Counted from the stretch's first letter, positions 24,622 to 34,387 are shown. The stretch: 35,937 bases of DNA from JAAYCB01 sp012744395 (GCA_028703175.1 JAQVNJ010000057.1:1-35937), one strand, 5' to 3'. The notes: generated by a model from the sequence alone, not told the origin. A program made the numbers and translations.

Positions 24622-25431
24622 ATGACGACAAAATCACTGACTGCACTGCCGGTTTTCAACGAACGAGCCCACGTCGGCAAAGTCCTCGATGAGACGCTCC
24701 GCTATAGTCGCCATGTGCTGGTTGTCGACGACGGATCGACGGACGGCACTTCCGAGGTGCTTGCCGCTCGCAAGGATATCCGCGTTGTCACTCACGGCGA
24801 GAACCGCGGGTACGGCGCCGCTTTGAAAAGCGCGTTCGACTACGCGATTGGCCACGGATACGGCGTGCTGGTGACGATCGACTGCGATGGCCAGCATGAG
24901 CCGAAACGGATCCCGGAGCTGGTGGCCGCCACGGGCCGCGCCGACATCGTATCCGGCAGCCGCTACCTGGCCCAGTTCGCCGGCGACAGCCGCCCCCCTG
25001 AGCAGCGTCGGCGGGTGAACCGCATCATCACCGAGGAGATCAACCGCCGCCTTGGACTGCATCTGACCGACGCATTCTGCGGTTTCAAGGCCTACCGGGT
25101 CGACGCCCTGCGGCGGATCGAGGTGACGGACCCGGGCTACGCAATGCCCCTGGAGTTGTGGGTTCAAGCCGCTTTCCATCGCCTGCGGATTCTGGAAGTC
25201 GCCGTCCCCTTGATCTATCTGGATGAGGCGCGGTCCTTCGGCGGCTCGCTCGACGACACGTCAACCCGGCTAGCCGTCTACCGCGAAGTCCTGGAGCGTG
25301 CCATCCGGCGGTGTCTCGTCGCCGATGGCCGCTGTACCTCTGCGGCGGCGCGGGGCGCTTGTGGGACTGTTGCCGGATTGCACGTCTCCAAGTTCTCGAC
25401 AGCCGGATCGGCGTGTGGAGAGACCCTGTAA
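24622..25431 (+). CDS. Family 2 glycosyltransferase, dolichol-phosphate mannosyltransferase-like
   Basis: This 269-residue cytoplasmic-facing transferase has a GT-A fold typical of DPM1/ArnC-like enzymes, which move a sugar from a nucleotide donor to a polyprenyl phosphate. It shows ALPVFNERAHVGKVLDETL, VVDDGSTDGTSEVL, HGENRGYGAALKSAFDYAIG, the metal-binding TIDCDGQHEP (DxD-like), DIVSGSRYL, and the acceptor-region DAFCGFKAYRVDAL. No C-terminal membrane helices are present, so it is the short soluble form. The last 25 residues are of low similarity and Cys/Ala-rich. It starts without a Shine-Dalgarno site. Its TAA stop overlaps the ATG of the next gene (TAATG), so the two should be translationally coupled. 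Confidence 0.9.
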   Translation: MTTKSLTALPVFNERAHVGKVLDETLRYSRHVLVVDDGSTDGTSEVLAARKDIRVVTHGENRGYGAALKSAFDYAIGHGYGVLVTIDCDGQHEPKRIPELVAATGRADIVSGSRYLAQFAGDSRPPEQRRRVNRIITEEINRRLGLHLTDAFCGFKAYRVDALRRIEVTDPGYAMPLELWVQAAFHRLRILEVAVPLIYLDEARSFGGSLDDTSTRLAVYREVLERAIRRCLVADGRCTSAAARGACGTVAGLHVSKFSTAGSACGETL

Positions 25432-27056
25432 TGGCCTCGGGCCGCGAGTATTTGGAGTATCGGCCCTTGCGAGCTCCTCGCGAGAGCGGCGCGAGGATGT
25501 TTGTTCCGCCTTGGGAGGAGGTTGGTTCGCTGGTTGGGGCCAACCGCCGCACGCGGGCCGCGGCCTGCTGCGACATCCAGGGCAAGTGCCTTGGGCGGCT
25601 GGCCGCCGCCGCGAGAACGGAACTGGTCCGGGCTGCCCGGCACTGGACGGGCCAGTACCGCGACCTGGACGCCTGGGCCGAGCAGTCGCCCGAGCGGGTC
25701 CTTCTCGCCGGTCATCAACCGCAGATGTTTCATCCGGGCGTGTGGCTGAAGAATTACGCGCTCAGCCGTTTGGCCGAAGAACATCACGCCCTCGGAGTGA
25801 ATCTCGTCGTCGACAGCGATATCCTGTGGAGTGCCGTGCTTCGGGTGCCCGGCGGGTCGCCCGCGGAGCCCCGCGTGGCCAATATTCCGTTTGACGCCCC
25901 CGGTCTGGCGGTCCCCTTCGAGGAGCGGGGGATTCTCCAGCCGGAGGTTTTTGCGAGTTTCGCCGATCGCGTCGCGGAGCAGCTTGCGGACCTGGTCAAG
26001 GATCCGCTGGTGGGCAGCTATTGGCGGCTCGTCCGCCGGCGCGCGGCCGATGGCCATCGATTGGGGGCGTGCCTGGCCCAGGCCCGCCACGCGATCGAGG
26101 GCGCGTGGGGCTGGCGGACTTTGGAAGTGCCCCAGAGCGCGGTCTGCGACACGTCCGCCTACCGGTGGTTTCTCTGCCACCTGCTCGACGAGTTGCCGCG
26201 ATTCCAGCGCGACTACAACGAGGTGGTCCGCCAATATCGGGCGATCCACCGGATCCGCAGTGCGGCCCACCCGGTCCCGGACCTGGCGGAGCAGGACGGT
26301 TGGCTGGAAGCGCCGTTTTGGGTCTGGCAGGCCGGCGATCCCCGCCGCCAGCGGTTGTTTGCCCGCCGCGTGGGGAACGCCGTTCTGCTTACGGACCGTC
26401 GCGGGCTGGAGATTGCACTGCCGCTTGCGCCGGGGGGCGACCCGCTGCGAGCGGTCGACGCCCTCGACGACTGGGCTGCCAAGGGGGTCCGGATCCGATC
26501 CCGGGCGCTGATCACCACGCTGTGGGCCCGGCTTGCGCTGGGCGATCTGTTCGTGCACGGCATCGGCGGGGCCAAGTACGACCAGGTGGCCGATGCGTTG
26601 ATTTGGCGATTCTTCCGTGTCGCGCCGCCCGGCTTCTTCATCGTCTCCGGGACCCTCCATTTGCCGGTCCACCGCCCGGCCGACCGCGGCCAGGTCTCCC
26701 GGCGGATTCGCCAGGAGCTTCGCCGGCTGGAGTTCCAGCCCGAGCGCTACCTCGACCAGGTCCATCCCGCCGTGCCCGCCGACGCGCGGCGGCTGGCCGA
26801 GGAAAAACGCGCTTGGGTCTTCAGGGAGGTGGCCGGGGAGAGCCGCCGGCAGCGATTTCTGGCGATCCGCGGGCTGAATCGCGAGCTTCGTCGGTGGGTC
26901 GCGCCGCGCGCGGCGTGCCTCCGCCGGGAGCTCGACATCGCGGAGCAGTCTGCCCGGGCCAGCGCCATCCTGACTTCGAGGGATTACGGCTTCTGCCTCT
27001 ACCCGGCCGCCACGCTCCACGATTTTTTTACCGGGTTGCTTCCCAAACGCGTCTGA
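25431..27056 (+). CDS. Uncharacterised protein resembling BshC in layout
   Basis: This 541-residue protein is translationally coupled to the glycosyltransferase (TAATG at 25429-25433, with GGAGAG upstream). It has no signal peptide or membrane helix. The motif LLAGHQPQMFHPGVWLKNYA near residues 90-110 recalls the GQQPGLFxGPLYTxYK motif of the bacillithiol enzyme BshC, and VRIRSRALITTLWARLALGD followed by LFVHGIGGAKYDQVADALIW near 360-400 recalls the later BshC Rossmann segment. A C-terminal region rich in Arg and Leu (about 440-520) looks like a coiled coil, also a BshC feature. The match is by pattern only and may be distant. A role in joining a sugar and a thiol or amino acid is possible but unproved. 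Confidence 0.6.
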   Translation: MASGREYLEYRPLRAPRESGARMFVPPWEEVGSLVGANRRTRAAACCDIQGKCLGRLAAAARTELVRAARHWTGQYRDLDAWAEQSPERVLLAGHQPQMFHPGVWLKNYALSRLAEEHHALGVNLVVDSDILWSAVLRVPGGSPAEPRVANIPFDAPGLAVPFEERGILQPEVFASFADRVAEQLADLVKDPLVGSYWRLVRRRAADGHRLGACLAQARHAIEGAWGWRTLEVPQSAVCDTSAYRWFLCHLLDELPRFQRDYNEVVRQYRAIHRIRSAAHPVPDLAEQDGWLEAPFWVWQAGDPRRQRLFARRVGNAVLLTDRRGLEIALPLAPGGDPLRAVDALDDWAAKGVRIRSRALITTLWARLALGDLFVHGIGGAKYDQVADALIWRFFRVAPPGFFIVSGTLHLPVHRPADRGQVSRRIRQELRRLEFQPERYLDQVHPAVPADARRLAEEKRAWVFREVAGESRRQRFLAIRGLNRELRRWVAPRAACLRRELDIAEQSARASAILTSRDYGFCLYPAATLHDFFTGLLPKRV

Positions 27057-27129
27057 ATACGCTTTGATATCTTGGGTGCCGTTAGCAGGTTGAAGATGGA
27101 CACGCTCCACCAAGAAGGGACTCGAGCCG

Positions 27130-28512
27130 ATGAGCGGGAGCACGCCTCTTTCCGCATCGACGCGGTCGCTTCCGGCGACGAAATCGATGCGGCGGTTGGG
27201 TCAGCCAATGGCGATTGTCTCCGCCAAGACGGCGGATGATGTCTCGGCCCTGCACTTTCTCAACGCGGTCTTCCACGGACCGTCGCCAGGCGAATTCAAA
27301 GCCGCGCTGGAAGACCCGTATTACGAAAGCCGCGATCGCCTGCTGATCAAGGGGGGCCGCCAAATCTATGGCCACGTGCAGATCACGCGGCGGGCAATCC
27401 GCTTCGGGCATGCGCTGATTCCGGCCGCCGGGCTGCGCTGGCTGGCCACCGCGCCCGAAATCCGCGGCCGGGGATTCGGGGCAATCCTGCTCCGCCGCGC
27501 CGAACGCCTGATGGTCGAGCGAGGGGCCGCGGTCGGATTGCTCTCTACCACGCAGCCGGCCTTCTTTCGCCGGGCCGGCTGGATCGATTGCGGGGACCGC
27601 AACCGCTGGGTCGCCGGCGTCTGGCAAATCCTCGCCGTGCTCGCGCAGACGGACGACTATCCGAAGATTCGCCGGCCGCTCGACATCCGCCCCGTGCGGC
27701 GGATGGAAATCCTCGACCTGGCCAGAATCTATCGGCTCAACACGGACGGCACGTACGGGCCGCTCGAGCGGTCGGAAACCTACTGGCACTGGCTCGTCAG
27801 TCGCCGGGCCTACGACGAAATTCTCGTGGCGATCGATTGGGGGAAACACCGCAGCCGGGCGTCATCCCCCCCGGAAATCGTCGGCTATGCCGCCCTCAAG
27901 GCCGGCCAGGTCCTCGAGCTGATGACCGCCCCCGGTCATCCCAAGTCCGGCGTGCAACTCCTCTGCCGCGCCTGCGGAGAGGCAATCGAGCAGGGCATCG
28001 ACACGCTCGGCATCCACCTGGCCGAGGGCCACCCTCTCGGATCCATGCTCCAGCGGGCCGGCGCGGCCGTCTCTGTCGGCCATCCGCGCCACTGCGAAGT
28101 GCTGATGGCCAAGCTGCTCAGCCCGGATCGGATGCTCCAGCGGCTCTCGGTCGAGTTGCTCGATCGCGCCAGGCGCGAAGGCCTGGGATTGCCGCTGGAG
28201 TTGGGCTTCGCCGTCGGGAACCGCAAGTACCAACTCGCGCTCGCCCCCGCGCCGCGCGGGCTGGATCACGACAAGGGCCGCGCCCCGACGGCGGCGAGCG
28301 TTGGCGGCGGTTCCGTCCGCCGCAGCCACCTGCGCCTCGACGGCACGGCCTTCTCGCAGCTTCTGCTCGGAGCGATCGCCGGCGGGGCGGGCGCATCGGC
28401 GGGGGTCGAAGGCTCCACAAAACTCGCCCGCCAGACCGCCGCGGCCCTCTTCCCCGGCCATCTCCTTTGGCGCCCTCCGCTGGACGACCTGCCGGTCGGC
28501 GCCAGGGCCTGA
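27130..28512 (+). CDS. GNAT acetyltransferase, Eis-like
   Basis: This 460-residue protein resembles the Eis family: an N-terminal GNAT domain (about 25-160) with the acetyl-CoA loop LATAPEIRGRGFGAILLRRAER, a second degenerate GNAT domain (about 185-340), and a C-terminal SCP2-like domain (about 370-460) with LRLDGTAFSQLLLG and LFPGHLLWRPPLDDLP. Eis enzymes acetylate amines such as lysine side chains or aminoglycosides, but the acceptor here is unknown. AAGGGA (27115-27120) supports ATG 27130. The first 25 residues (MSGSTPLSASTRSLPATKSM) are weakly supported, and the real start could be ATG 27208 (MAIVSAKTADDVSALH). A different frame of 47 codons from ATG 27096 also overlaps the start. Confidence 0.82.
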   Translation: MSGSTPLSASTRSLPATKSMRRLGQPMAIVSAKTADDVSALHFLNAVFHGPSPGEFKAALEDPYYESRDRLLIKGGRQIYGHVQITRRAIRFGHALIPAAGLRWLATAPEIRGRGFGAILLRRAERLMVERGAAVGLLSTTQPAFFRRAGWIDCGDRNRWVAGVWQILAVLAQTDDYPKIRRPLDIRPVRRMEILDLARIYRLNTDGTYGPLERSETYWHWLVSRRAYDEILVAIDWGKHRSRASSPPEIVGYAALKAGQVLELMTAPGHPKSGVQLLCRACGEAIEQGIDTLGIHLAEGHPLGSMLQRAGAAVSVGHPRHCEVLMAKLLSPDRMLQRLSVELLDRARREGLGLPLELGFAVGNRKYQLALAPAPRGLDHDKGRAPTAASVGGGSVRRSHLRLDGTAFSQLLLGAIAGGAGASAGVEGSTKLARQTAAALFPGHLLWRPPLDDLPVGARA

Positions 28513-28558
28513 CGGTTCCCCGCCGCACCGAATGCACTCGACTCCTCGACGGCCGGAT

Positions 28559-29299
28559 CTACACCGACTTCAGCCCGCGAGCCACACGCTCCTTCCGCCG
28601 CGCGTTGTCGAGGGCCTGGAACACTTCATCGGGATTGGCCAGGCCAACCAGCCGCAGTTGCGGATCGGACGGGTCGGCCGACTGGACGACCACGGTGCCG
28701 ACGCCGCCGTTGATGACGCGATCCCAGAGCGTTCGCTCGAGCTTCAGATCATCGATGTCGATCACCTCGATGACGTCGCGGACGCGGCGAAAGATGCCCT
28801 CCTCGTGATAGAACTGGTGGGCGGTCAACTCGTACTTGATCGTGCCGACGCGGTAGATTCGCACGCAAAGGTACCAGATCCACAGGGCCGCGATCGTCGC
28901 GATCGAAGCGTAGCCGGCCCATTTCCACCAGCCGCTCTCCCCCCACCATAGCCAGACAACGACCGCCAACAGGGCCGCCGTGACTAGGCACGTGGCCAAG
29001 AATCGAAAGTTCAGCGCCTTGGGCGAATAGCCCCCTTTCGACCAACCCGCCGCGGGCGCGTCCCCGGCCGTCTGGGCACCCCCCTCGCGGGCCCTTTCCA
29101 TGATCCGCTCGCTGGCGGTCTGCTGCGCCGCCTCGCCGGCCGGTTGCTGGCTTCCGCTTTGGCCGCCGTCTTCGGCTGCCGGCTGGGGAGGCGATGTGGC
29201 AGCGGGCGCCCCCTCCGCGGCCTGCTCGAGTTTCTCGCCGCATTTCGGACAATAGACGGAATCGACATTCACCTCGTTCTGACACGCTGGGCACTTCAT
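28559..29299 (-). CDS. Zinc-ribbon membrane protein with bacterial PH domain
   Basis: This 246-residue protein starts with a zinc ribbon (Cys3, Cys6, Cys17, Cys20: MKCPACQNEVNVDSVYCPKC), then a disordered Ala/Gln/Pro linker (about 25-90), two membrane helices (about 100-140, FLATCLVTAALLAVVVWLWW and WKWAGYASIATIAALWIWYL), and a C-terminal bPH2 domain (about 148-230, IKYELTAHQFYHEEGIFRRV then INGGVGTVVVQSAD). This order is common among planctomycete PH-domain proteins, which may sense or bind membrane ligands. AAAGGA precedes ATG 29299. It is convergent with the acetyltransferase, 46 bp apart. The function is unknown. Confidence 0.85.
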   Translation of the reverse strand: MKCPACQNEVNVDSVYCPKCGEKLEQAAEGAPAATSPPQPAAEDGGQSGSQQPAGEAAQQTASERIMERAREGGAQTAGDAPAAGWSKGGYSPKALNFRFLATCLVTAALLAVVVWLWWGESGWWKWAGYASIATIAALWIWYLCVRIYRVGTIKYELTAHQFYHEEGIFRRVRDVIEVIDIDDLKLERTLWDRVINGGVGTVVVQSADPSDPQLRLVGLANPDEVFQALDNARRKERVARGLKSV

Positions 29300-29350
29300 G
29301 TTGTTCGGTCCTTTCCGCGGGGGTTGCCTTCTGCCGGCTCGGTGCGGCCT

Positions 29351-29356
29351 ATTATA
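29351..29356 (-). promoter_or_regulatory. -10 box of the PH-domain gene
   Basis: The complement of ATTATA gives a perfect TATAAT. No strong -35 is present 16-18 bp upstream. The leader would be about 45 bases. Confidence 0.45.
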
Positions 29357-29530
29357 AACTTTTCGACGTCCGAGACTACTGGCCTCGGCGACGCGCGCGA
29401 TTCGCCCGCCGGCGGCAGAAGACGGCGAGTGCGGCAACTGCTGCTCTGGGCGGCCGCGGATGGCCTGCCACCGAGGGGGGTGGCGCTTCTGCAAGAGGCG
29501 GACCGCCAACCGTCGCCCGCCGCACGCTGC

Positions 29531-29619
29531 CAGGTTCAAGGTCCCTCGGTCCGCTGCCGTGGACCAACGGCCCGGTCTTGACCACGCCTGGCCCGTGAGA
29601 ATTGGGCCTTGAACCTTGG
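29531..29619. repeat. Dispersed intergenic repeat, copy 3
   Basis: The ends CAGGTTCAAGGTCC (29531-29544) and GGGCCTTGAACCTTGG (29604-29619) are imperfect inverted repeats. The core CAACGGCCCGGTCTTGACCA lies at 29565-29584. Confidence 0.6.
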
Positions 29620-29760
29620 CCGTGCCGCGGCGACCTGCCGCGCGGTTATCCCGCCGGGGTCGGGTACGCCTCCGCGAGATCGCGAGATTATCGCCATCCC
29701 CCTTTCTAAAACGGCGGGAATGTGTACAGTACAAAGGGCGGGATAGGGAGCTGCCCGGCT

Positions 29761-30315
29761 ATGAAATGCCCGTTCTGTCACGTCGACAACGACAAGGTGA
29801 TCGATTCGCGAGCGAGCGAGGACGGCGTCGCCACGCGGCGGCGTCGGCAATGCAACGCTTGCCTCCGCCGCTACACGACCTACGAGCGCGTGGAACGGAC
29901 GACCGTCCGGGTCGTGAAGAAGGACGGCACCCGTGTGCCGTTCGATCGCGCGAAGCTCATCCAGGGGCTGGAGAAGGCCTGCTGGAAGCGCCCGATCGCC
30001 GACGCCGATCTGGAGGCGTTGGTCACCGAGGTGGAGAACCACATCGAAGCCAACTGCGAGTCGGAGGTGGAGAGCCGCTATATCGGCGAGATCGTGATGG
30101 AGTATCTCCGCGAGCTGGACCAGGTGGCCTACGTGCGTTTTGCCAGCGTCTACCGGCAATTCAAGGACGTGAGGGACTTTGTCGATGAACTGCGGCCGAT
30201 GCTTGCCGATCCCGGCCGCGCCGCCCGGGCCGGATCGCCACCCGGCGGGCTGCCAGGAATCTCAGTGACGGCGATCGACGACAAACTGGGCAATTCCGAC
30301 AAGCGAGTCCTTTGA
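29761..30315 (+). CDS. nrdR: Transcriptional repressor NrdR
   Basis: NrdR is a zinc-ribbon ATP-cone repressor of ribonucleotide reductase genes. The 184-residue protein has the zinc finger MKCPFCHVDNDKVIDSRASE and RRRRQCNACLRRYTTYERVE (Cys3, Cys6 and the CNAC pair), followed by the ATP-cone (about 48-140: VRVVKKDGTRVPFDRAKLIQ). Family members usually have about 150-160 residues, so this one has a C-terminal extension of about 30 residues rich in Pro/Gly and Ala. GGGAG (29746-29750) lies ten bases ahead of ATG 29761. The 3' end overlaps the convergent polyprenyl synthase by 54 bp, and most of the extension lies in that overlap. No nrd genes are visible here. Confidence 0.95.
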   Translation: MKCPFCHVDNDKVIDSRASEDGVATRRRRQCNACLRRYTTYERVERTTVRVVKKDGTRVPFDRAKLIQGLEKACWKRPIADADLEALVTEVENHIEANCESEVESRYIGEIVMEYLRELDQVAYVRFASVYRQFKDVRDFVDELRPMLADPGRAARAGSPPGGLPGISVTAIDDKLGNSDKRVL

Positions 30316-31266
30316 GGGCGCGTCGGGAATGCCGCGCAGCTCCGTGGCGGCGGACTCGACGAACTCGGTCGCTCTCCGCTTCGAATAGCTGATGGCATCC
30401 GACTTTTCGAGCCACGGCTTCAGCGCCTCGCGGTGGTGGGCGGTCGTCGTCGAGAGAATCTCCACCATTTTGGCGCGTTGCTCGGGCCCGCTCTGGTTGA
30501 GCAGCCGGATCAGGGGCAGCGTGGGCTTCTGTTTGACCAGATCGGTGCCCAGCGATTTTCCGATCGTCTGCTCGTCGCCGAGGACGTCGAGCAGGTCGTC
30601 GACAATCTGGAAGGCGACCCCCAGCTTGCGTCCGAAAGCCGTCAGGGCCTGCCGCTCGGCCTCGCCGGCGCCGGCGTAGTGCGCGCCGATTTCGCAGCAG
30701 CAGGCACAGAGCGAGGCCGTCTTGTCGGCGATGATCTCCAGATAGCCGTCCTCGGTCAGATCGTAGTTCCCCCGCGTCTGAATCTGGCGGAGCTCGCCTT
30801 CGCACATCAGCCGGCTGGCTTCGATCAAACGGCGGACCGCAAACGGATTGTCGAGCGACGCCGCCAGGCGAAACGCCCGCGCGAACAGGTAGTCGCCCAG
30901 CAGGATGCTCGCCTCGTTGTCCCAGCGGGCATTGACCGTGTCGAGATGCCGGCGGATGGTCGCCTCGTCGAGGACGTCGTCGTGAATCAGCGAGGCGGTG
31001 TGTACCATCTCCACGGCGGCCGCCAGTTGCAGATGCCGGCCGTCGATGCCCCCGCAAAGCTTGCCCGCGAGCAGGACCAGGGCGGGACGCAGGCGTTTGC
31101 CCCCAAGCCGGAAGCCGTGCCGGGCCAGCTCCTCGACGAACGGGTATTCGCTCGTCAGCTCCGTTCGCAGCAGCTCGTCGACCTGGACCAGCTCCTCGCG
31201 GACCACGGCGTACAGCGTGCGCAGTTCTTGCGGAGCGGCATCGCGTTTCTCAATCGTTTGGCTCAT
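30262..31266 (-). CDS. Trans-polyprenyl diphosphate synthase (IspB/IdsA-like)
   Basis: This 334-residue enzyme extends an allylic diphosphate with isopentenyl units. Both aspartate-rich motifs are intact: DDVLD (Asp96, 97, 100) within IHDDVLDEATIRR, and DDLLD (Asp223, 224, 227). The substrate-binding GGKRLRPAL is at 55-63. The residues four and five before the first motif are Ser92 and Ala91, small residues that in this family usually allow long chains such as those of quinones. The length matches octaprenyl/heptaprenyl-type synthases. ATG 31266 has AAGGA five bases upstream. It overlaps nrdR by 54 bp at the 3' end. It could serve quinone or carotenoid lipid supply, but no such gene is adjacent. 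Confidence 0.92.
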   Translation of the reverse strand: MSQTIEKRDAAPQELRTLYAVVREELVQVDELLRTELTSEYPFVEELARHGFRLGGKRLRPALVLLAGKLCGGIDGRHLQLAAAVEMVHTASLIHDDVLDEATIRRHLDTVNARWDNEASILLGDYLFARAFRLAASLDNPFAVRRLIEASRLMCEGELRQIQTRGNYDLTEDGYLEIIADKTASLCACCCEIGAHYAGAGEAERQALTAFGRKLGVAFQIVDDLLDVLGDEQTIGKSLGTDLVKQKPTLPLIRLLNQSGPEQRAKMVEILSTTTAHHREALKPWLEKSDAISYSKRRATEFVESAATELRGIPDAPSKDSLVGIAQFVVDRRH

Positions 31267-31619
31267 CAATTCCTTCCCAGCCGCCAAGCGCAGGTTCTCT
31301 GCGCGCTCGCGCGTCTTTCTGCCCAAAGGACCCCAACGGCCCGATTTGCCGGACTGCCTTGCGGGAAAATCGAACGACTGTGCGACCCACTCCAGCGGCA
31401 GCGCGCGACAGAGCGGAATCAACGCGCCTGCCCGCCATGATTCCAGCCAGCCGGGCCGCTGCCGATTGCCCCGCTCTCGTCAAAACCGGGCCGTTCGTCG
31501 GCCATTCGAGAGGGCTCGCGGGGGCGGCGCTGCCAGGGCGCATCGAATCCAAGGAAGACCAACCTCCTAGTTTACTCCCTCAGGTGGCGGAATGGCAATC
31601 GCTGCTCCGCCACCCCCGG
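31267..31619. other. 353-bp spacer between fabI and the polyprenyl synthase gene
   Basis: Both flanking genes are on the minus strand. The spacer contains a partial inverted copy of the dispersed repeat core (31480-31495, AACGGCCCGGTTTTGA on the minus strand) and a hairpin just after fabI (31583-31614). No promoter for the synthase gene was found with confidence. Confidence 0.5.
31583..31614 (-). terminator. Possible terminator hairpin after fabI
   Basis: GGTGGCGGA (31583-31591) pairs with TCCGCCACC (31606-31614) over 9 bp with a 14-base loop. There is no U-tract, so a stability or attenuation role is as likely as termination. Confidence 0.35.
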
Positions 31620-32423
31620 TCAAGCCTCCCGCAGGGCGCGCTGGATGATTTGGCGATCGAAGTAGTTGATCGACATGCCGGCGTCGACGACGATCCGCTG
31701 GGCATTGATCCCGCTCGAACGGGGGCTGAGGAGAAAGGCCACCACGTCGGCCGCCTCCTGGGTCTGGACAGCCTTCCTCCGGGGGGTGACTTGCTCGGCA
31801 AAAAGGTACGAGTCGACGTAGCCCGGGATTCCGGCCGAGGCCGAGGTCTTCAGCAGCCCCGGGGCGACGGCGTTGAAACGCACGCGCGAGAACTGGCTGA
31901 ACGACTTCGCCAGAAACGCGATCGATGAATCCAGGGCGGCTTTCACCGGAGCCATGAAGCCGTAGTTCTCGCTTGCCATCCGCGTCGTGGAGATCGAAAT
32001 CGTCACCACGGACGCGTCGGCGGCGAGCAGGTCCTTCAGCTCGCGGCTGATCGCGATCAGCGAATAGCACGAGATGTCGACCGCCTGAAGGAACGCCTTC
32101 TTGGGGGTCTCATGAAACGGCTTGATTCCCTCGGAGTAATCGGCGTAGGCGATCGAGTGGACCAGGCCGTCGAAGCGATCGAATCGCGCGGCGACGTCCT
32201 GCCTCAACCGGGCGATCTCGTCGGGCTGCTCGACGTCGCAGACGAACACGGCAGCGCCGCCGAACAGCGGTTTTTGCCCCTGGCGAATCTCCTCGCTCTG
32301 GACAACGAAAACGCACTCGACGCCGGCCGCCTGGAGGGTCTTGGCGACGTGGGCGGCGACGCTCTTCCGGTTCGCCACGCCGAAGATCAGGATCCGCTTG
32401 CCTGCGAGCTGCAGAAAGTCCAT
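31620..32423 (-). CDS. fabI: Enoyl-ACP reductase-like SDR, FabI paralogue
   Basis: FabI reduces the double bond of enoyl-ACP in fatty acid elongation. The 267-residue protein has the FabI nucleotide-binding start KRILIFGVANRKSVAAHVAK, the FDGLVHSIAYADYSEGIKPF segment, the DISCYSLIAISRE helix and the catalytic pair Tyr154 and Lys161 (ENYGFMAPVKAAL). In E. coli FabI a second tyrosine (Tyr146) sits ten residues before the main tyrosine; here that position is Ile144. The protein is therefore a divergent FabI and may prefer an unusual acyl substrate. GGGAGG seven bases upstream supports ATG 32423. It follows fabZ by 14 bp in the same operon. Confidence 0.85.
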   Translation of the reverse strand: MDFLQLAGKRILIFGVANRKSVAAHVAKTLQAAGVECVFVVQSEEIRQGQKPLFGGAAVFVCDVEQPDEIARLRQDVAARFDRFDGLVHSIAYADYSEGIKPFHETPKKAFLQAVDISCYSLIAISRELKDLLAADASVVTISISTTRMASENYGFMAPVKAALDSSIAFLAKSFSQFSRVRFNAVAPGLLKTSASAGIPGYVDSYLFAEQVTPRRKAVQTQEAADVVAFLLSPRSSGINAQRIVVDAGMSINYFDRQIIQRALREA

Positions 32424-32437
32424 CGCCGCCGCCTCCC

Positions 32438-32863
32438 TCAGGTGTTTGCCGCCGTGCAGGCGAATTCGAAGCTTACAGCGAGTCTTCCGCCGACCGTGAC
32501 GCGCGCCTTGAGGAAGAACGCATCGGCGAGGCGCTCGGTCAGCTCAACCGCCATCCGCAAGGTCTCCCGGGGGCGGACCATCCGTTTGAACCGCACCTGG
32601 TTGATCCGCGTGGCGACGGGGACTTTGCCTTCGACCGCAGCGAAGTGGCGGGAAAGCAGGATCGCCCCCGCCTGCATCGCCGCCTCGCAGAGCAGCACGC
32701 CGGGCACAAGCGGAAAACCCGGATAGTGGCCGGCGAAAAAGTCTTCCCCGCCCGAAAATGTCTTCGTGCAGACAATCCGGTCTTCTCCCCACTCGACGAT
32801 CTCGTCGACCAGGAGGAACGGGTCGCGGTGGGGGATGGCATCCAGAATCTGCTGGCGGGTCAT
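32438..32863 (-). CDS. fabZ: 3-Hydroxyacyl-ACP dehydratase (FabZ type)
   Basis: FabZ dehydrates 3-hydroxyacyl-ACP in fatty acid synthesis. This 141-residue hot-dog-fold protein has ILDAIPHRDPFLLVDEI at the start, the catalytic His46 (FFAGHYPGFPLVPGV) and Glu60 (LLCEAAMQAG). The length is that of FabZ. The weak GGAA site before ATG 32863 and the 20-bp gap from the flavoprotein stop suggest operon translation. Together with the downstream reductase it gives two of the four steps of chain elongation; the ketosynthase, ketoreductase and acyl carrier are not in the window. It may belong to a dedicated secondary lipid pathway and not to bulk fatty acid synthesis. Confidence 0.93.
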   Translation of the reverse strand: MTRQQILDAIPHRDPFLLVDEIVEWGEDRIVCTKTFSGGEDFFAGHYPGFPLVPGVLLCEAAMQAGAILLSRHFAAVEGKVPVATRINQVRFKRMVRPRETLRMAVELTERLADAFFLKARVTVGGRLAVSFEFACTAANT

Positions 32864-32883
32864 GCGATTTCCATTCGGCCGAT

Positions 32884-34299
<1,416 letters not shown>

Positions 34300-34387
34300 G
34301 GCAAACCTGTGCGATTGGTCGTCTTGTCGGGGCCTCCGCGACTGCGGTTCGGCCGGCTGGCCCCCGGTTGCGCGGCGCGGCGGCCCC

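Larger units (their letters stand above)
29300..29760. other. 461-bp divergent spacer upstream of nrdR
   Basis: This stretch contains the -10 box of the PH-domain gene (29351-29356, minus), a copy of the dispersed repeat (29531-29619), and a possible -10 TACAGT (29725-29730) for nrdR. No frame has a supported start. No NrdR-box sequence was recognised. Confidence 0.55.
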
